Source: Roseovarius aestuarii | GTDB taxonomy: Bacteria; Pseudomonadota; Alphaproteobacteria; Rhodobacterales; Rhodobacteraceae | Direction: 5' to 3' | Length of the DNA stretch: 64,000 nt | Assembly: GCF_019966515.1 (NCBI RefSeq) | Contig: NZ_JAIMIB010000001.1 | Location: 62,001-126,000 of the forward strand | Part shown: piece by piece, positions 19,854 to 28,304 of the stretch | Layout of the letters: each line of letters starts with the position of its first letter | Numbering within the stretch: the first letter of the stretch is position 1 | The notes under the pieces: generated by a model | The model's input: the letters and a program-made list of their open reading frames with translations, nothing else | Told to the model about the DNA's origin: nothing | Database searches by the model: none | Made by a program: the position numbers and the translations under genes

Positions 19854-19980
19854 CAGGGCCTTGTCAGTCGCTTTAAGAGGACCGAGACCAGTGGCACCCG
19901 GCCGAACGACCGATACGCGGCGACCTGCGACCTTGATTCCGCGCAATGAACAACACGGAAGGACGGTATCACGCCAAAGA

Positions 19981-20006
19981 AAAACCGCACCCGGTTCGGG
20001 TGCGGT
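19981..20006 (-). terminator. rho-independent terminator of carD
   Basis: On the minus strand ACCGCACCCG pairs with CGGGTGCGGT (plus-strand arms 19984-19993 and 19997-20006, 3-base loop) and is followed by TTTTTCTTT-type sequence. It lies 26-50 bases beyond the carD stop. Confidence 0.85.
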
Positions 20007-20031
20007 CTTGGTGTTGCCAAAAGAGATAGGG

Positions 20032-20541
20032 TTACGCGGCGCGCGACACCAGCACGTCATCGACCTGCTTGGTTGCTAACACTTCGTCGCCGCCGCTGAC
20101 GGCAGCCACTTCGCGAGTCAAACGCTCCAGCGCGGCCTCATAAAGCTGACGCTCGGAATAGCTCTGCTCGCGCTGATCATCGGTGCGGTGCAGGTCGCGA
20201 ACAACCTCGGCAATGGCGATCAGATCACCGGAGTTGATCTTTTGTTCGTATTCCTGTGCCCGGCGCGACCACATGGCGCGCTTAACCTTGGCCTTGCCCT
20301 TCAACGTCGTCATCGCCTTTGATACGACATCCGGGCTTGACAAGCTGCGCATGCCGATCTCGGTTGCCTTGTTGGTGGGTACACGCAAGGTCATCTTGTC
20401 TTTCTCGAAGGAAATAACAAAAAGCTCCAGCGTGATGCCGGCAATTTCCTGCTCTTCGATCGAAACGATCTGGCCGACCCCATGTGCGGGGTATACAACA
20501 TACTCATCAGGCCGAAACTCGAACTTCTTGGACTTGCTCAT
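20032..20541 (-). CDS. carD: CarD family transcriptional regulator
   Basis: The 169-residue protein has the N-terminal RNA-polymerase-interacting Tudor-like domain (YVVYPAHGVGQIVSIEEQEI) and an all-helical DNA-binding part with MWSRRAQEYEQKINSGDLIAIAEVVRDL. CarD in alphaproteobacteria binds the RNA polymerase beta subunit and stabilises open complexes at promoters, including rRNA promoters. An AGGAAG ribosome site precedes ATG 20541. The gene follows fdxA, but the 296-base gap suggests it has its own promoter. Confidence 0.94.
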   Translation of the reverse strand: MSKSKKFEFRPDEYVVYPAHGVGQIVSIEEQEIAGITLELFVISFEKDKMTLRVPTNKATEIGMRSLSSPDVVSKAMTTLKGKAKVKRAMWSRRAQEYEQKINSGDLIAIAEVVRDLHRTDDQREQSYSERQLYEAALERLTREVAAVSGGDEVLATKQVDDVLVSRAA

Positions 20542-20837
20542 TCAGATCTTCCTCGTGCGGGTGGCGCCAGTTCAATCACCGTATCGCGGCGTCAGGCATC
20601 CAGCCATTAATCCGTTTGATACGGCGCAAAGAAATCCATCCCCGAACAGTGGCGCGGGTGGATGGATATCTGGCAGTTATCTACATTTACGTAACAACCA
20701 TACCATAAAAACGCCGCTTGCGAAAGTCCGGCGGCGGCGCATTTGCTGCGTGGCGCGTCAAATAAGCCTTTACGGCGCGTCATTTACGCCAAAATGAAAC
20801 ATTTCGGACACAGCTAAACGAATCGTATCAATCGGGC

Positions 20838-21176
20838 TCAGCCGCCCTCGCCCGGTGCTTCCGAGAAGTACTTCTCAAGCTTACCTTCTTCGCCGTCGCG
20901 CTCTTCTGCCTCAGGCAGCGGATCTTTCTTGGTGATAATGACCGGCCACATTTCCGAGTATTTGCGGTTGAACTCGACCCATTTCTCCATATCCGGCTCG
21001 GTGTCCGGTCGGATCGCGTCCGCAGGGCATTCCGGTTCGCAAACACCGCAATCGATGCACTCATCCGGATGGATGACGAGCATGTTCTCGCCCTCGTAAA
21101 AGCAATCCACCGGGCACACCTCGACACAGTCGGTGTATTTGCAGGCAATGCAGGCATCGTTGACGATATAGGTCAT
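20838..21176 (-). CDS. fdxA: ferredoxin FdxA, 7Fe type ([3Fe-4S]/[4Fe-4S])
   Basis: The 112-residue protein has the FdxA cysteine pattern: [18 protein letters not shown] near residue 9 and [12 protein letters not shown] near residue 40. The C-terminal extension contains [13 protein letters not shown], typical of alphaproteobacterial FdxA. It is a soluble electron carrier. It lies 58 bases after the S4-domain gene on the same strand, close to carD, an arrangement common in this group. Confidence 0.95.
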   Translation of the reverse strand: MTYIVNDACIACKYTDCVEVCPVDCFYEGENMLVIHPDECIDCGVCEPECPADAIRPDTEPDMEKWVEFNRKYSEMWPVIITKKDPLPEAEERDGEEGKLEKYFSEAPGEGG

Positions 21177-21234
21177 CTTGGTCTCATGTCTTTATCACAC
21201 TTGCGCTGCGCCTCACCTAATCCAGCGGCAGGGA

Positions 21235-21627
21235 TCAATCAAGCGTATCCCGCTTATTCAGATCGAGTTTGCGGCGATCACGCTTGGTTGGCCGTCCTTT
21301 TCCCTCGAATTTAGGCGCAGGTGGAAGAATTTCCTGCGACGACTCGTTTTCAGTGGGCGGCGTCAGATCTTCGTACAGGGTTTTTGCCTCGGATGCGGGA
21401 CCTCGCCGGACGCCAAGCCCCGCGATACGCACCACGCGGATCACCCGCGCCTGTGGAAAGGTCAGGACGTCGCCGACCAGTACCTGATGTGCGGATTTAC
21501 CGACACGTTCGCCATTCACACGAACATGGCCCGCGCTTGCCACTTTGGCGGCCAGGCTGCGGGTCTTAAAAAACCGCGCCTGCCATAACCATTTGTCCAG
21601 TCTTATTTTTTCCGATGCGGCACTCAC
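21235..21627 (-). CDS. RNA-binding S4 domain protein (Hsp15-like)
   Basis: The 130-residue basic protein has an N-terminal S4 RNA-binding domain (IRLDKWLWQARFFKTRSLAAKVA, then GHVRVNGERVGKSAHQVLVGDVL). Such proteins bind structured rRNA; Hsp15 binds stalled 50S subunits carrying nascent peptide. The C-terminus is charged and probably flexible. It starts 16 bases after the helicase stop, so the two RNA-related genes are likely co-transcribed. Confidence 0.88.
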   Translation of the reverse strand: MSAASEKIRLDKWLWQARFFKTRSLAAKVASAGHVRVNGERVGKSAHQVLVGDVLTFPQARVIRVVRIAGLGVRRGPASEAKTLYEDLTPPTENESSQEILPPAPKFEGKGRPTKRDRRKLDLNKRDTLD

Positions 21628-21643
21628 GCGAGGCGCGATCCTC

Positions 21644-24493
21644 TCAGGTCTTGTCCTTCAAGCCCATCAGGGCGGCGGCAAAAGGATTGTCCGGATCAAT
21701 TCGGTCCTTTTTCTGCGGCTTCGAGGAATAGGTTTTCGCGCCCTTGTCCTGCGGGCGTCCCTGTCCGCCGCGTGGCTTACCTTTGCCCGGCTTACCCCCG
21801 GGTTTACCCTGCCCGCGCGGCTTGCCGCCCTGCTGCGGACGATTGCTGCGCGGTTTCGGCGCCCAGCTAAAGGTGTAGTAGACCTCAACCTCCGGCTCGG
21901 CAATCGCAACTGATGCGGCGCGTTCCTCCGGGGATGCATCCTCTGCTGTCGCCGGAGCGTCAGTCGGGGCATCAACTGCTGCCACCTGATCTTCCTGTGA
22001 TACCTCAGCATCAGCAGTCACGGTCTTCTCAATCGCGCTGTCGCTTGCTGCCTCAGGTGACGCGGCTGCGTCGATGGGTTTTTCAACAGCATCAGCGGCC
22101 GCCGGTTCAACGGCTTTGACCTTGGCCCGCTCTGCGCGCTCGGCCCGATACCCGAGGCCCTGCATCAGATCGGCGAATTGCTCAAGTGTCATACCGGTGA
22201 TCGACAGCATGTCGGCCTTGGCCTCGAACCCGCCCCGGCTGTCTTCGACCCTGAGCATGTCCGCAAGCCGCTCCAGCATATCGATCCGGATTGCCCGTTC
22301 GCCAGCGGCGCGATAGCCCGACATTGTATGCGCGCTCTGCGCCGACGCATCCGACGCGGGCACGGTCACCAACCCCGGCGGCGGTGCTTCAGGAAACTCC
22401 TCCAACCCGTTGGAAAGGGACCACAAAACCAGCCTTAACCGCGTCGGCGCAGGCTTCAGCAAGAGCGGCATGAAGATGGTGAACTGACCAAAGCGGATAC
22501 CGTGCTTACGCAGGGCACCACGGGCGTCCTGATCCAGCGCTTTGACCTCGTCGGCAACCTCGCCGCGCGGAATGATTCCGAAGTTTTCGACCACGCGAAA
22601 GCCAAAGCCGCGGGCAAGCCCACCCAGGGTTTCGTCCCGTTGGATATTCAAGAGCGGTTCAAACAAAGTCGTGACCTTGCGGTCGATAAAATGCTGTAAC
22701 CGGCGCTGCACTTTTTGCGCAACGTCTGCGCCCGCCTCATCATCGACAAAGGCAACCGCCTGCGGTTTGAGCGGATCAGCACCGGCAACCAGCTTGCCAA
22801 CGGCATCCTTGCCCCAGACCAACCCGCCCTGCTCGGTAAAATCAATCTCGGTATCGGGCGCGTTATAGAACCGGTCTGCCTTCAGGTGGAAATGCGGCGC
22901 CAGCGCCTGCAGGCTGGCCTGGGCAAGCGTCTTGGCTTCCTGTCCTGCTGCACCCTTGTCCTGAATGAACCGGAACCCTTCCAGCCGACCGACGAATTCG
23001 CCCTCGACCGTGACGTCACCACTCTCGTTTACTTCGGCCACCATGGCCTCCTTCTGTTTGAGCCGGCGCAGTAGCACGGATGTGCGCCGGTCCACAAATC
23101 TTTGGGTCAAACGCTCGTGCAGCGCGTCCGACAAGCGGTCTTCTACCTTGCGCGTTGCATCGCGCCAATGGTTTTCGTCGTCAACCCACCCTTTTCGTTG
23201 CGCGACGTAAGTCCAGGTGCGGATAAAGGCCAACCGTGTCGACAATGTGTCAATATCACCATCTGTACGATCAATGCGGCGCACTTGCCGTGCCAGCCAA
23301 TCATCTGAAATCCTGCCCTTTTCGTGCAAATCACCATAGATAACGCTTAGAAGACCCGCATGTTCCGCCCGGCTGATTCCCCTGAAATCCGGAATACGGC
23401 AGACATCCCAAAGCAGCCTGACCGACGGGCCGTCACTGGTTCGCACGCGGATTTCCGCCTGTTCCGCCAGTGTTTTCAAAGCATTCAGGTCATCAGCTTC
23501 GCGTCCACGCGCCAGCAATTCGTCCTCGGGCCGCGCCTCAAGCGAGGCAATCAGCGCCTCGACCGAGCCAAATCTGAGGTCTGAATTGCGCCATTCCAGC
23601 TTGCGAATGGGGGTGAACTGATGGTCCATGATCGCACGCGCTACTTCATCCGGCAGGTCTGGCGCCTCCCCCGTGACACCAAAGGTACCGTGACTCATCC
23701 CGCGCCCGGCCCGGCCCGCAATCTGAGCCAGTTCGTTAGATGCCAAAGCGCGCATCCTTCGACCGTCGAACTTGGTCAGCGACGAGAAAGCTACGTGATT
23801 GATATCCAGGTTCAAGCCCATGCCGATGGCATCGGTGGCCACCAGATAATCCACATCGCCATTCTGATAGAGATCCACCTGGGCGTTGCGTGTGCGCGGG
23901 CTGAGCGCGCCCATCACCACCGCAGCGCCCCCCTTCTGACGACGCAGAAGCTCGGCGATGGCATAAACGTTATCGACCGAAAACCCGACGATTGCACTGC
24001 GCGCAGGCATCTTGCTGATTTTATTCGACCCCGAATAGGTAAGCTGTGACATCCGCTCACGACTCAGAAACTCGACCTTTGGGACCAGCGCCGCTATGGT
24101 CTTGCGCATGGTCTGCGCGCCCAGAAACTGCGTCTCGCGCAGCCCGCGCATCTTCAGCAGCCGGTCGGTGAAGACATGCCCCCGCTCGGGGTCGGCACAA
24201 AGCTGGATTTCATCAACGGCCACGAAATCCGTACCCATCCCCTCGGGCATCGCCTCGACCGTGCAGACCCAGTATTTCGTGCGTTTGGGCACGATCCGCT
24301 CTTCGCCGGTGACCAGCGCCACCACCGACGGGCCGCGAATGGCAACGATCTTGTCATAGACCTCGCGCGCCAAAAGGCGCAGCGGTAACCCGATCACGCC
24401 GGTCCGATAACCCAACATCCGTTCGATCGCGTAATGGGTCTTGCCCGTATTCGTGGGCCCCAGCACCGCCAGGACCCGTGACTGTTCGGCCAT
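21644..24493 (-). CDS. SUV3-like ATP-dependent RNA/DNA helicase
   Basis: The 949-residue protein has motif I GPTNTGKTH at the extreme N-terminus, motif II VDEIQL (DEIQ, as in mitochondrial SUV3) and the C-terminal helicase motif QIAGRAGRG. Family members unwind RNA or RNA/DNA in degradation or ribosome-related processes; in roseobacters the gene is often called mgpS-like. The last 60 residues are a Gly/Pro/Lys/Arg-rich tail with repeated GKP units, probably an RNA-binding tether. Start ATG 24493 has AGGAG at the right distance; the frame also extends 16 codons upstream. It lies 19 bases after the TPR gene. Confidence 0.9.
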   Translation of the reverse strand: MAEQSRVLAVLGPTNTGKTHYAIERMLGYRTGVIGLPLRLLAREVYDKIVAIRGPSVVALVTGEERIVPKRTKYWVCTVEAMPEGMGTDFVAVDEIQLCADPERGHVFTDRLLKMRGLRETQFLGAQTMRKTIAALVPKVEFLSRERMSQLTYSGSNKISKMPARSAIVGFSVDNVYAIAELLRRQKGGAAVVMGALSPRTRNAQVDLYQNGDVDYLVATDAIGMGLNLDINHVAFSSLTKFDGRRMRALASNELAQIAGRAGRGMSHGTFGVTGEAPDLPDEVARAIMDHQFTPIRKLEWRNSDLRFGSVEALIASLEARPEDELLARGREADDLNALKTLAEQAEIRVRTSDGPSVRLLWDVCRIPDFRGISRAEHAGLLSVIYGDLHEKGRISDDWLARQVRRIDRTDGDIDTLSTRLAFIRTWTYVAQRKGWVDDENHWRDATRKVEDRLSDALHERLTQRFVDRRTSVLLRRLKQKEAMVAEVNESGDVTVEGEFVGRLEGFRFIQDKGAAGQEAKTLAQASLQALAPHFHLKADRFYNAPDTEIDFTEQGGLVWGKDAVGKLVAGADPLKPQAVAFVDDEAGADVAQKVQRRLQHFIDRKVTTLFEPLLNIQRDETLGGLARGFGFRVVENFGIIPRGEVADEVKALDQDARGALRKHGIRFGQFTIFMPLLLKPAPTRLRLVLWSLSNGLEEFPEAPPPGLVTVPASDASAQSAHTMSGYRAAGERAIRIDMLERLADMLRVEDSRGGFEAKADMLSITGMTLEQFADLMQGLGYRAERAERAKVKAVEPAAADAVEKPIDAAASPEAASDSAIEKTVTADAEVSQEDQVAAVDAPTDAPATAEDASPEERAASVAIAEPEVEVYYTFSWAPKPRSNRPQQGGKPRGQGKPGGKPGKGKPRGGQGRPQDKGAKTYSSKPQKKDRIDPDNPFAAALMGLKDKT

Positions 24494-24512
24494 CGGCCTG
24501 CTCCTGTCGGTA

Positions 24513-25076
24513 TTAGAGGTCCTCACCGTCCAGCGATTCACCCAGTCGTTCCAGAACTTCGGCTAAATCCCTGTAATGCGGGTGGATTTCTGCTGCTCTC
24601 TCATACGCTTCATAGGCCATATTCGGGCGGTCCAGCTCTTCGAGAACGACACCCAGCCCATAAATCGCCTCGAAATGACGCGGCCTAAGCGCCAGCGCGC
24701 GCTCCAGATCGTCAATCGCAGGTCCGTAAAGCCCGGCCCGCGTAAAGGCGACGGCGCGTAAATGCCAGCCTTCGGCGAAGTCCGGCGCATGATCGGTCAG
24801 AGCCGTCAGATGCTCAATCGCGGTACGGTTTTCGCCCGCTTCAAGCGCATCGCGACCCCGTTTCAGAAGCAGGTCCATCGCAGACGAGCCCGATTTCGAC
24901 AGTTCCAGCACGATTTCATTGCCGATTTTGACCGCCTGCTCGGCCTCGGCCTCTTGCAATTCCGAATAGAGCCGCTCGAGACGGGCCTGTTCCACAGCAA
25001 AACAAGGTATGGAAAACCAGACTGTTGCCAGAAGTGCCGTAAGGATATTCTTGAGGAAGTGATTCAGTGCGCTCAT
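24513..25076 (-). CDS. periplasmic TPR-repeat protein
   Basis: The 187-residue protein begins with a hydrophobic signal sequence (ILTALLATVWFSIPCFA) and contains about three tetratricopeptide repeats, clearest at GWHLRAVAFTRAGLYGPAIDDLERALALRP and the repeat after it. TPR proteins mediate protein-protein contacts; the partner is unknown. It is the first gene of the minus-strand run TPR-helicase-S4-fdxA and diverges from the SCP2-domain gene across 70 bases. Confidence 0.82.
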   Translation of the reverse strand: MSALNHFLKNILTALLATVWFSIPCFAVEQARLERLYSELQEAEAEQAVKIGNEIVLELSKSGSSAMDLLLKRGRDALEAGENRTAIEHLTALTDHAPDFAEGWHLRAVAFTRAGLYGPAIDDLERALALRPRHFEAIYGLGVVLEELDRPNMAYEAYERAAEIHPHYRDLAEVLERLGESLDGEDL

Positions 25077-25146
25077 AACAGCGTAGAGTTTAGCGTGCGC
25101 AGCCGGAAATCAAACCCCCGGCGTGTCAAAATTGGAGGAAGCGCAA

Positions 25147-25437
25147 ATGAGCGACGTAATCACATCCGCAGTGGCGGCCCTGAACGACAAAATGGGCGGT
25201 GACGGATTTTCAGGCACAGCCAAGTTCGTGATCGAAGGCGAAGGTGCCATCATGGTGGACGGCGATGGCGCCCGTGCGGGCGATGACGAGGCAGAGGTAA
25301 CTCTTTCTGCCGACACCGAAACTTTTCAATCTATCCTCGATGGTGATCTTGACCCCACTGCTGCCTTCATGTCGGGCAAACTTAGCGTTGACGGTGACAT
25401 GGGGATGGCCATGCAACTGGGCGGTGTACTGAGTTGA
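25147..25437 (+). CDS. SCP2 sterol-binding-domain protein
   Basis: The 96-residue acidic protein consists of a single SCP2-like domain (ALNDKMGGDGFSGTAKFVIEGEG to FMSGKLSVDGDMGMAMQL). SCP2 folds bind lipids or fatty acyl chains in a hydrophobic tunnel. GGAGGA at 25133-25138 fixes the start at ATG 25147, not the upstream in-frame codon. Its TGA overlaps the ATG of the following alpha/beta hydrolase by one base (TGATG), so the two are translationally coupled and probably act on the same lipid class. Confidence 0.88.
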   Translation: MSDVITSAVAALNDKMGGDGFSGTAKFVIEGEGAIMVDGDGARAGDDEAEVTLSADTETFQSILDGDLDPTAAFMSGKLSVDGDMGMAMQLGGVLS

Positions 25438-26555
25438 TGGAAAACGCACCCCTGTTTTCGGAGATCGCCGACGGACCAGACGGCGGCGAGGCCTGGTGGC
25501 TGAAAACCGATGACGGGGTGCGCATTCGCGTGTCGGCCTGGGCGAGAGACGCACAAAAAGGCACGGTACTTCTGTTCCCGGGCCGCACTGAATATGTCGA
25601 AAAATATGGCCGGACAGCGTCTGACCTGGCTGAGCGTGGCTATGCAACCTTTGCAATCGACTGGCGGGGCCAGGGATTGGCGGATCGTCTGGTCAGCGAT
25701 GCGATGGCGGGCCATGTCATCCATTTCAACGACTACCAGCGCGACGTGGCCGCGATGGTTGCCGCCGCGAAAGAACTTGATCTGCCGAAACCTTGGCACC
25801 TGCTGGCGCATTCGATGGGTGGGTGCATCGGCCTCAGGGCGGTAATGGACGGCCTGCCTGTCAATTCCTGTGCCTTCTCGGCGCCGATGTGGGGTATCCA
25901 GATGTCTGAGGCTTTGCGCCCGGTCGCCTGGTCGCTTTCGTGGAGCGGCCGTCGACTTGGCATGGGGCATATTTTTGCGCCCGGCACCTCATCGGAAAGC
26001 TATGTCCTGGTCGAACCTTTTGAGACCAACAAGCTAACGAATGATCGCGACAGCTATCAGTTCCTGATTGATCAAACCCGGGCGCAGCCTGCCCTCGGGC
26101 TGGGCGGCCCAAGCCTGCGCTGGCTCTACGAGGCGCTGCGGGAATGCCGCGACCTGTCCCGCCTTCCCTCGCCCGATCTACCCTGCGTGACATTTCTGGG
26201 CACGGACGAGCAGATTGTTGATGTTCCGCGTATTCACGAACGCATGGAAAACTGGCGCGGGGGCCAGCTTGAGCTCGTCGACGATGGCAAGCACGAGCTG
26301 CTGATGGATAACAGCGATATTCGCCATCGTGCGGTCCACGCATTTTGCGATATGTTTGACAACAGTCCCGAGGTTTCTAGGAATCCATCGTCACGGTCTG
26401 CCGCTGGCGGCCAAGCCCGGAAATCTCTAGGGTCATCACGTCGCCTGCGCGCAGGAAACGGGGCGGGTTTTTTCCCATTCCTACCCCGGGCGGTGTGCCG
26501 GTGGCGATCACATCACCGGGAAGAAGACTCATCATCCCGCTCAGATACGATATGA
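25437..26555 (+). CDS. alpha/beta hydrolase, lysophospholipase/monoglyceride lipase-like, with run-on C-terminus
   Basis: The frame encodes 372 residues. Residues 1 to about 313 form a serine hydrolase: FPGRTEYVEKYG near the oxyanion site, the nucleophile elbow AHSMGG, an Asp in FLGTDEQIVD and the catalytic His in DDGKHELLMD. This resembles PldB-type lysophospholipases, which are about 315 residues long. The last 60 residues are Ser/Arg-rich and read backwards through the 3' end of the convergent FAH gene, so they look non-native. A TAG at 26378-26380, inside the FAH gene's CTAG stop, lies in another frame. A one-base change near 26370 probably removed the original stop. Confidence 0.82.
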   Translation: MENAPLFSEIADGPDGGEAWWLKTDDGVRIRVSAWARDAQKGTVLLFPGRTEYVEKYGRTASDLAERGYATFAIDWRGQGLADRLVSDAMAGHVIHFNDYQRDVAAMVAAAKELDLPKPWHLLAHSMGGCIGLRAVMDGLPVNSCAFSAPMWGIQMSEALRPVAWSLSWSGRRLGMGHIFAPGTSSESYVLVEPFETNKLTNDRDSYQFLIDQTRAQPALGLGGPSLRWLYEALRECRDLSRLPSPDLPCVTFLGTDEQIVDVPRIHERMENWRGGQLELVDDGKHELLMDNSDIRHRAVHAFCDMFDNSPEVSRNPSSRSAAGGQARKSLGSSRRLRAGNGAGFFPFLPRAVCRWRSHHREEDSSSRSDTI

Positions 26556-27207
26556 TCTGAGCAACAGAAAAGATCATCGCACCACTATTGCCGGTCTGCA
26601 TGCGTTCACCGCTGACATCCAGAGACATATCAAGCGCCTGCGGGTCCGCTACCTCGTCAGGTGTCACCAGCCAAGGCCCGATCGGTCCGAACGTGTCGCA
26701 GCTTTTACCCTTGGTCCACTGGCCCTTGCGTTCGGTCTGAAAATGCCGCTCGGACACGTCATTGACGATGCAATAGCCTGCTACATGGGTCAGCGCATCC
26801 GCTTCACTCACATATTTCGCGCGTTTTCCGATCACCACGCCCAGTTCGACCTCCCAATCCGATTTTGCCGATCCGCGCGGCAGGCTAACAGTGTCATTGG
26901 GTCCGATGATCGACGACGTGGCCTTCATGAAAACGATCGGCTCGGGCGGTGGTTTTAACCCGGCCTCAGCCGCGTGGTCCGAAAAATTCAGACCAATACC
27001 AATAAACTTGCCCGTGCCAGCAATCGGCGGCCCGAGGCGCGGATTGCCCTCGACCAGGGGCAGGCTTTCGGGATCGGTTTGAGGCAAATCGGCCAGAACA
27101 TCGCCCGCCAGATCGCCCACATGCTCCGACAGATCACGCAGCCTTCCCTGGGTATCCAGAACGCCAGGTTTCTCTTGCCCCGCGTCGCCATATCGCACAA
27201 ATCGCAT
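26377..27207 (-). CDS. fumarylacetoacetate hydrolase (FAH) family protein
   Basis: The 276-residue enzyme has the FAH C-terminal fold: GIGLNFSDHAAEAG, the metal-binding Glu residues in WEVELGVVIGK, Asp in IVNDVSER, KSCDTFGPIGPWL and the closing motif IATGTPPGVGMG. The family includes 2-hydroxyhepta-diene-dioate isomerases, acylpyruvases and ureidoglycolate lyases; the substrate here is not clear. The N-terminal half (about 60 residues, MRFVRYGDAGQEKPGVLD) is typical of the family. It is convergent with the alpha/beta hydrolase, whose frame runs through its 3' end. Confidence 0.9.
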   Translation of the reverse strand: MRFVRYGDAGQEKPGVLDTQGRLRDLSEHVGDLAGDVLADLPQTDPESLPLVEGNPRLGPPIAGTGKFIGIGLNFSDHAAEAGLKPPPEPIVFMKATSSIIGPNDTVSLPRGSAKSDWEVELGVVIGKRAKYVSEADALTHVAGYCIVNDVSERHFQTERKGQWTKGKSCDTFGPIGPWLVTPDEVADPQALDMSLDVSGERMQTGNSGAMIFSVAQIISYLSGMMSLLPGDVIATGTPPGVGMGKNPPRFLRAGDVMTLEISGLGRQRQTVTMDS

Positions 27208-27302
27208 ATCCCGCCCTCTTCGAATGTTTGCGCTATCAGCATAGGCAACGAGCGGCCCACCGCAAGTCTGGCCATCTGCGACAAACGGTCTACCCTAGCA
27301 TC

Positions 27303-28304
27303 ATGGTTCTGACGTTCACCCCGAATGGCATCTACTGCCCTGCTGGCGATTTCTATATCGATCCTTGGCGACCGGTTGATCGCGCACTTATCACCCATGG
27401 TCATTCGGATCATGCCCGCCCCGGCCACGCCCGCTATCTGAGCACAGACATCGCCGCCCCAATCATCCGGCACCGCTTGGGCGAGATCGAACTAGAGACC
27501 ATAACTTATTGTGAAAAAAAGGATATCAGGTCAGCGAGTGTATCGTTTCATCCGGCAGGGCACGTTCCCGGCTCAGCCCAGATCAGAGTCGAGGTCGCGG
27601 GCGAGGTCTGGGTGGTGTCAGGTGATTACAAGGTCACGCCGGACGCGCTCTCAACCCCGTTCGAGCCAGTGAAATGCCACGCCTTCATCTCGGAATGCAC
27701 CTTTGGCCTACCTGTCTTCAAATGGCTCAAGGACGACGTGATCAAAGACGAGATCAACCAGTGGTGGGCGGATAACAGGGCCCAAGGGCGTGCCAGCCTG
27801 CTGGGGGCCTATTCACTTGGCAAGGCGCAGCGTGTCCTCGGTTTGCTTGACCCCAATATTGGCCCGATCCTGACCCACGGCGCGGTTGAGAACACCAATA
27901 TCGTGATGCGCAATCAAGGTCTTACGCTTCCGGATACTATTCATGTGACGCCCGACACCGACCCCAAACAGTATCCCGGGGCACTGGTGCTAGCCCCTAC
28001 TTCGGCGCTCGGTTCGACCTGGGCACGCCGTTTCGGCGCCCAGTCGACAGCCTTCGCCTCGGGCTGGATGCGATTAAGGGGAGTACGCCGACGACGTGCA
28101 GCAGATCGCGGCTTTGTCCTGTCGGATCACGCGGATTGGGACGGGCTGAACAATGCCATCGCCGAGACTGGCGCGGAAAAAATATTCGTGACGCACGGGT
28201 ACACAGATATTTTCGCGCGCTGGCTGGGCGAGCGCGGCTATGACGCTGAAATCGTCCCGACGGAATTCACCGGTGAAACCCTTGATGACGGGGATACCGA
28301 ATGA
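27303..28304 (+). CDS. ligase-associated DNA exonuclease (metallo-beta-lactamase fold)
   Basis: The 333-residue protein has the metallo-beta-lactamase metal motif THGHSDHARPGHA (about residue 32) and later metal ligands in HPAGHVPGSAQ and VSGDYKV. Beta-CASP-like segments end with LSDHADWDGL. Proteins of this type are encoded beside ATP-dependent DNA ligases and act as predicted DNA repair exonucleases. Start ATG 27303 was chosen over an upstream in-frame codon at 27228. Its TGA overlaps the ligase ATG by four bases. Confidence 0.92.
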   Translation: MVLTFTPNGIYCPAGDFYIDPWRPVDRALITHGHSDHARPGHARYLSTDIAAPIIRHRLGEIELETITYCEKKDIRSASVSFHPAGHVPGSAQIRVEVAGEVWVVSGDYKVTPDALSTPFEPVKCHAFISECTFGLPVFKWLKDDVIKDEINQWWADNRAQGRASLLGAYSLGKAQRVLGLLDPNIGPILTHGAVENTNIVMRNQGLTLPDTIHVTPDTDPKQYPGALVLAPTSALGSTWARRFGAQSTAFASGWMRLRGVRRRRAADRGFVLSDHADWDGLNNAIAETGAEKIFVTHGYTDIFARWLGERGYDAEIVPTEFTGETLDDGDTE

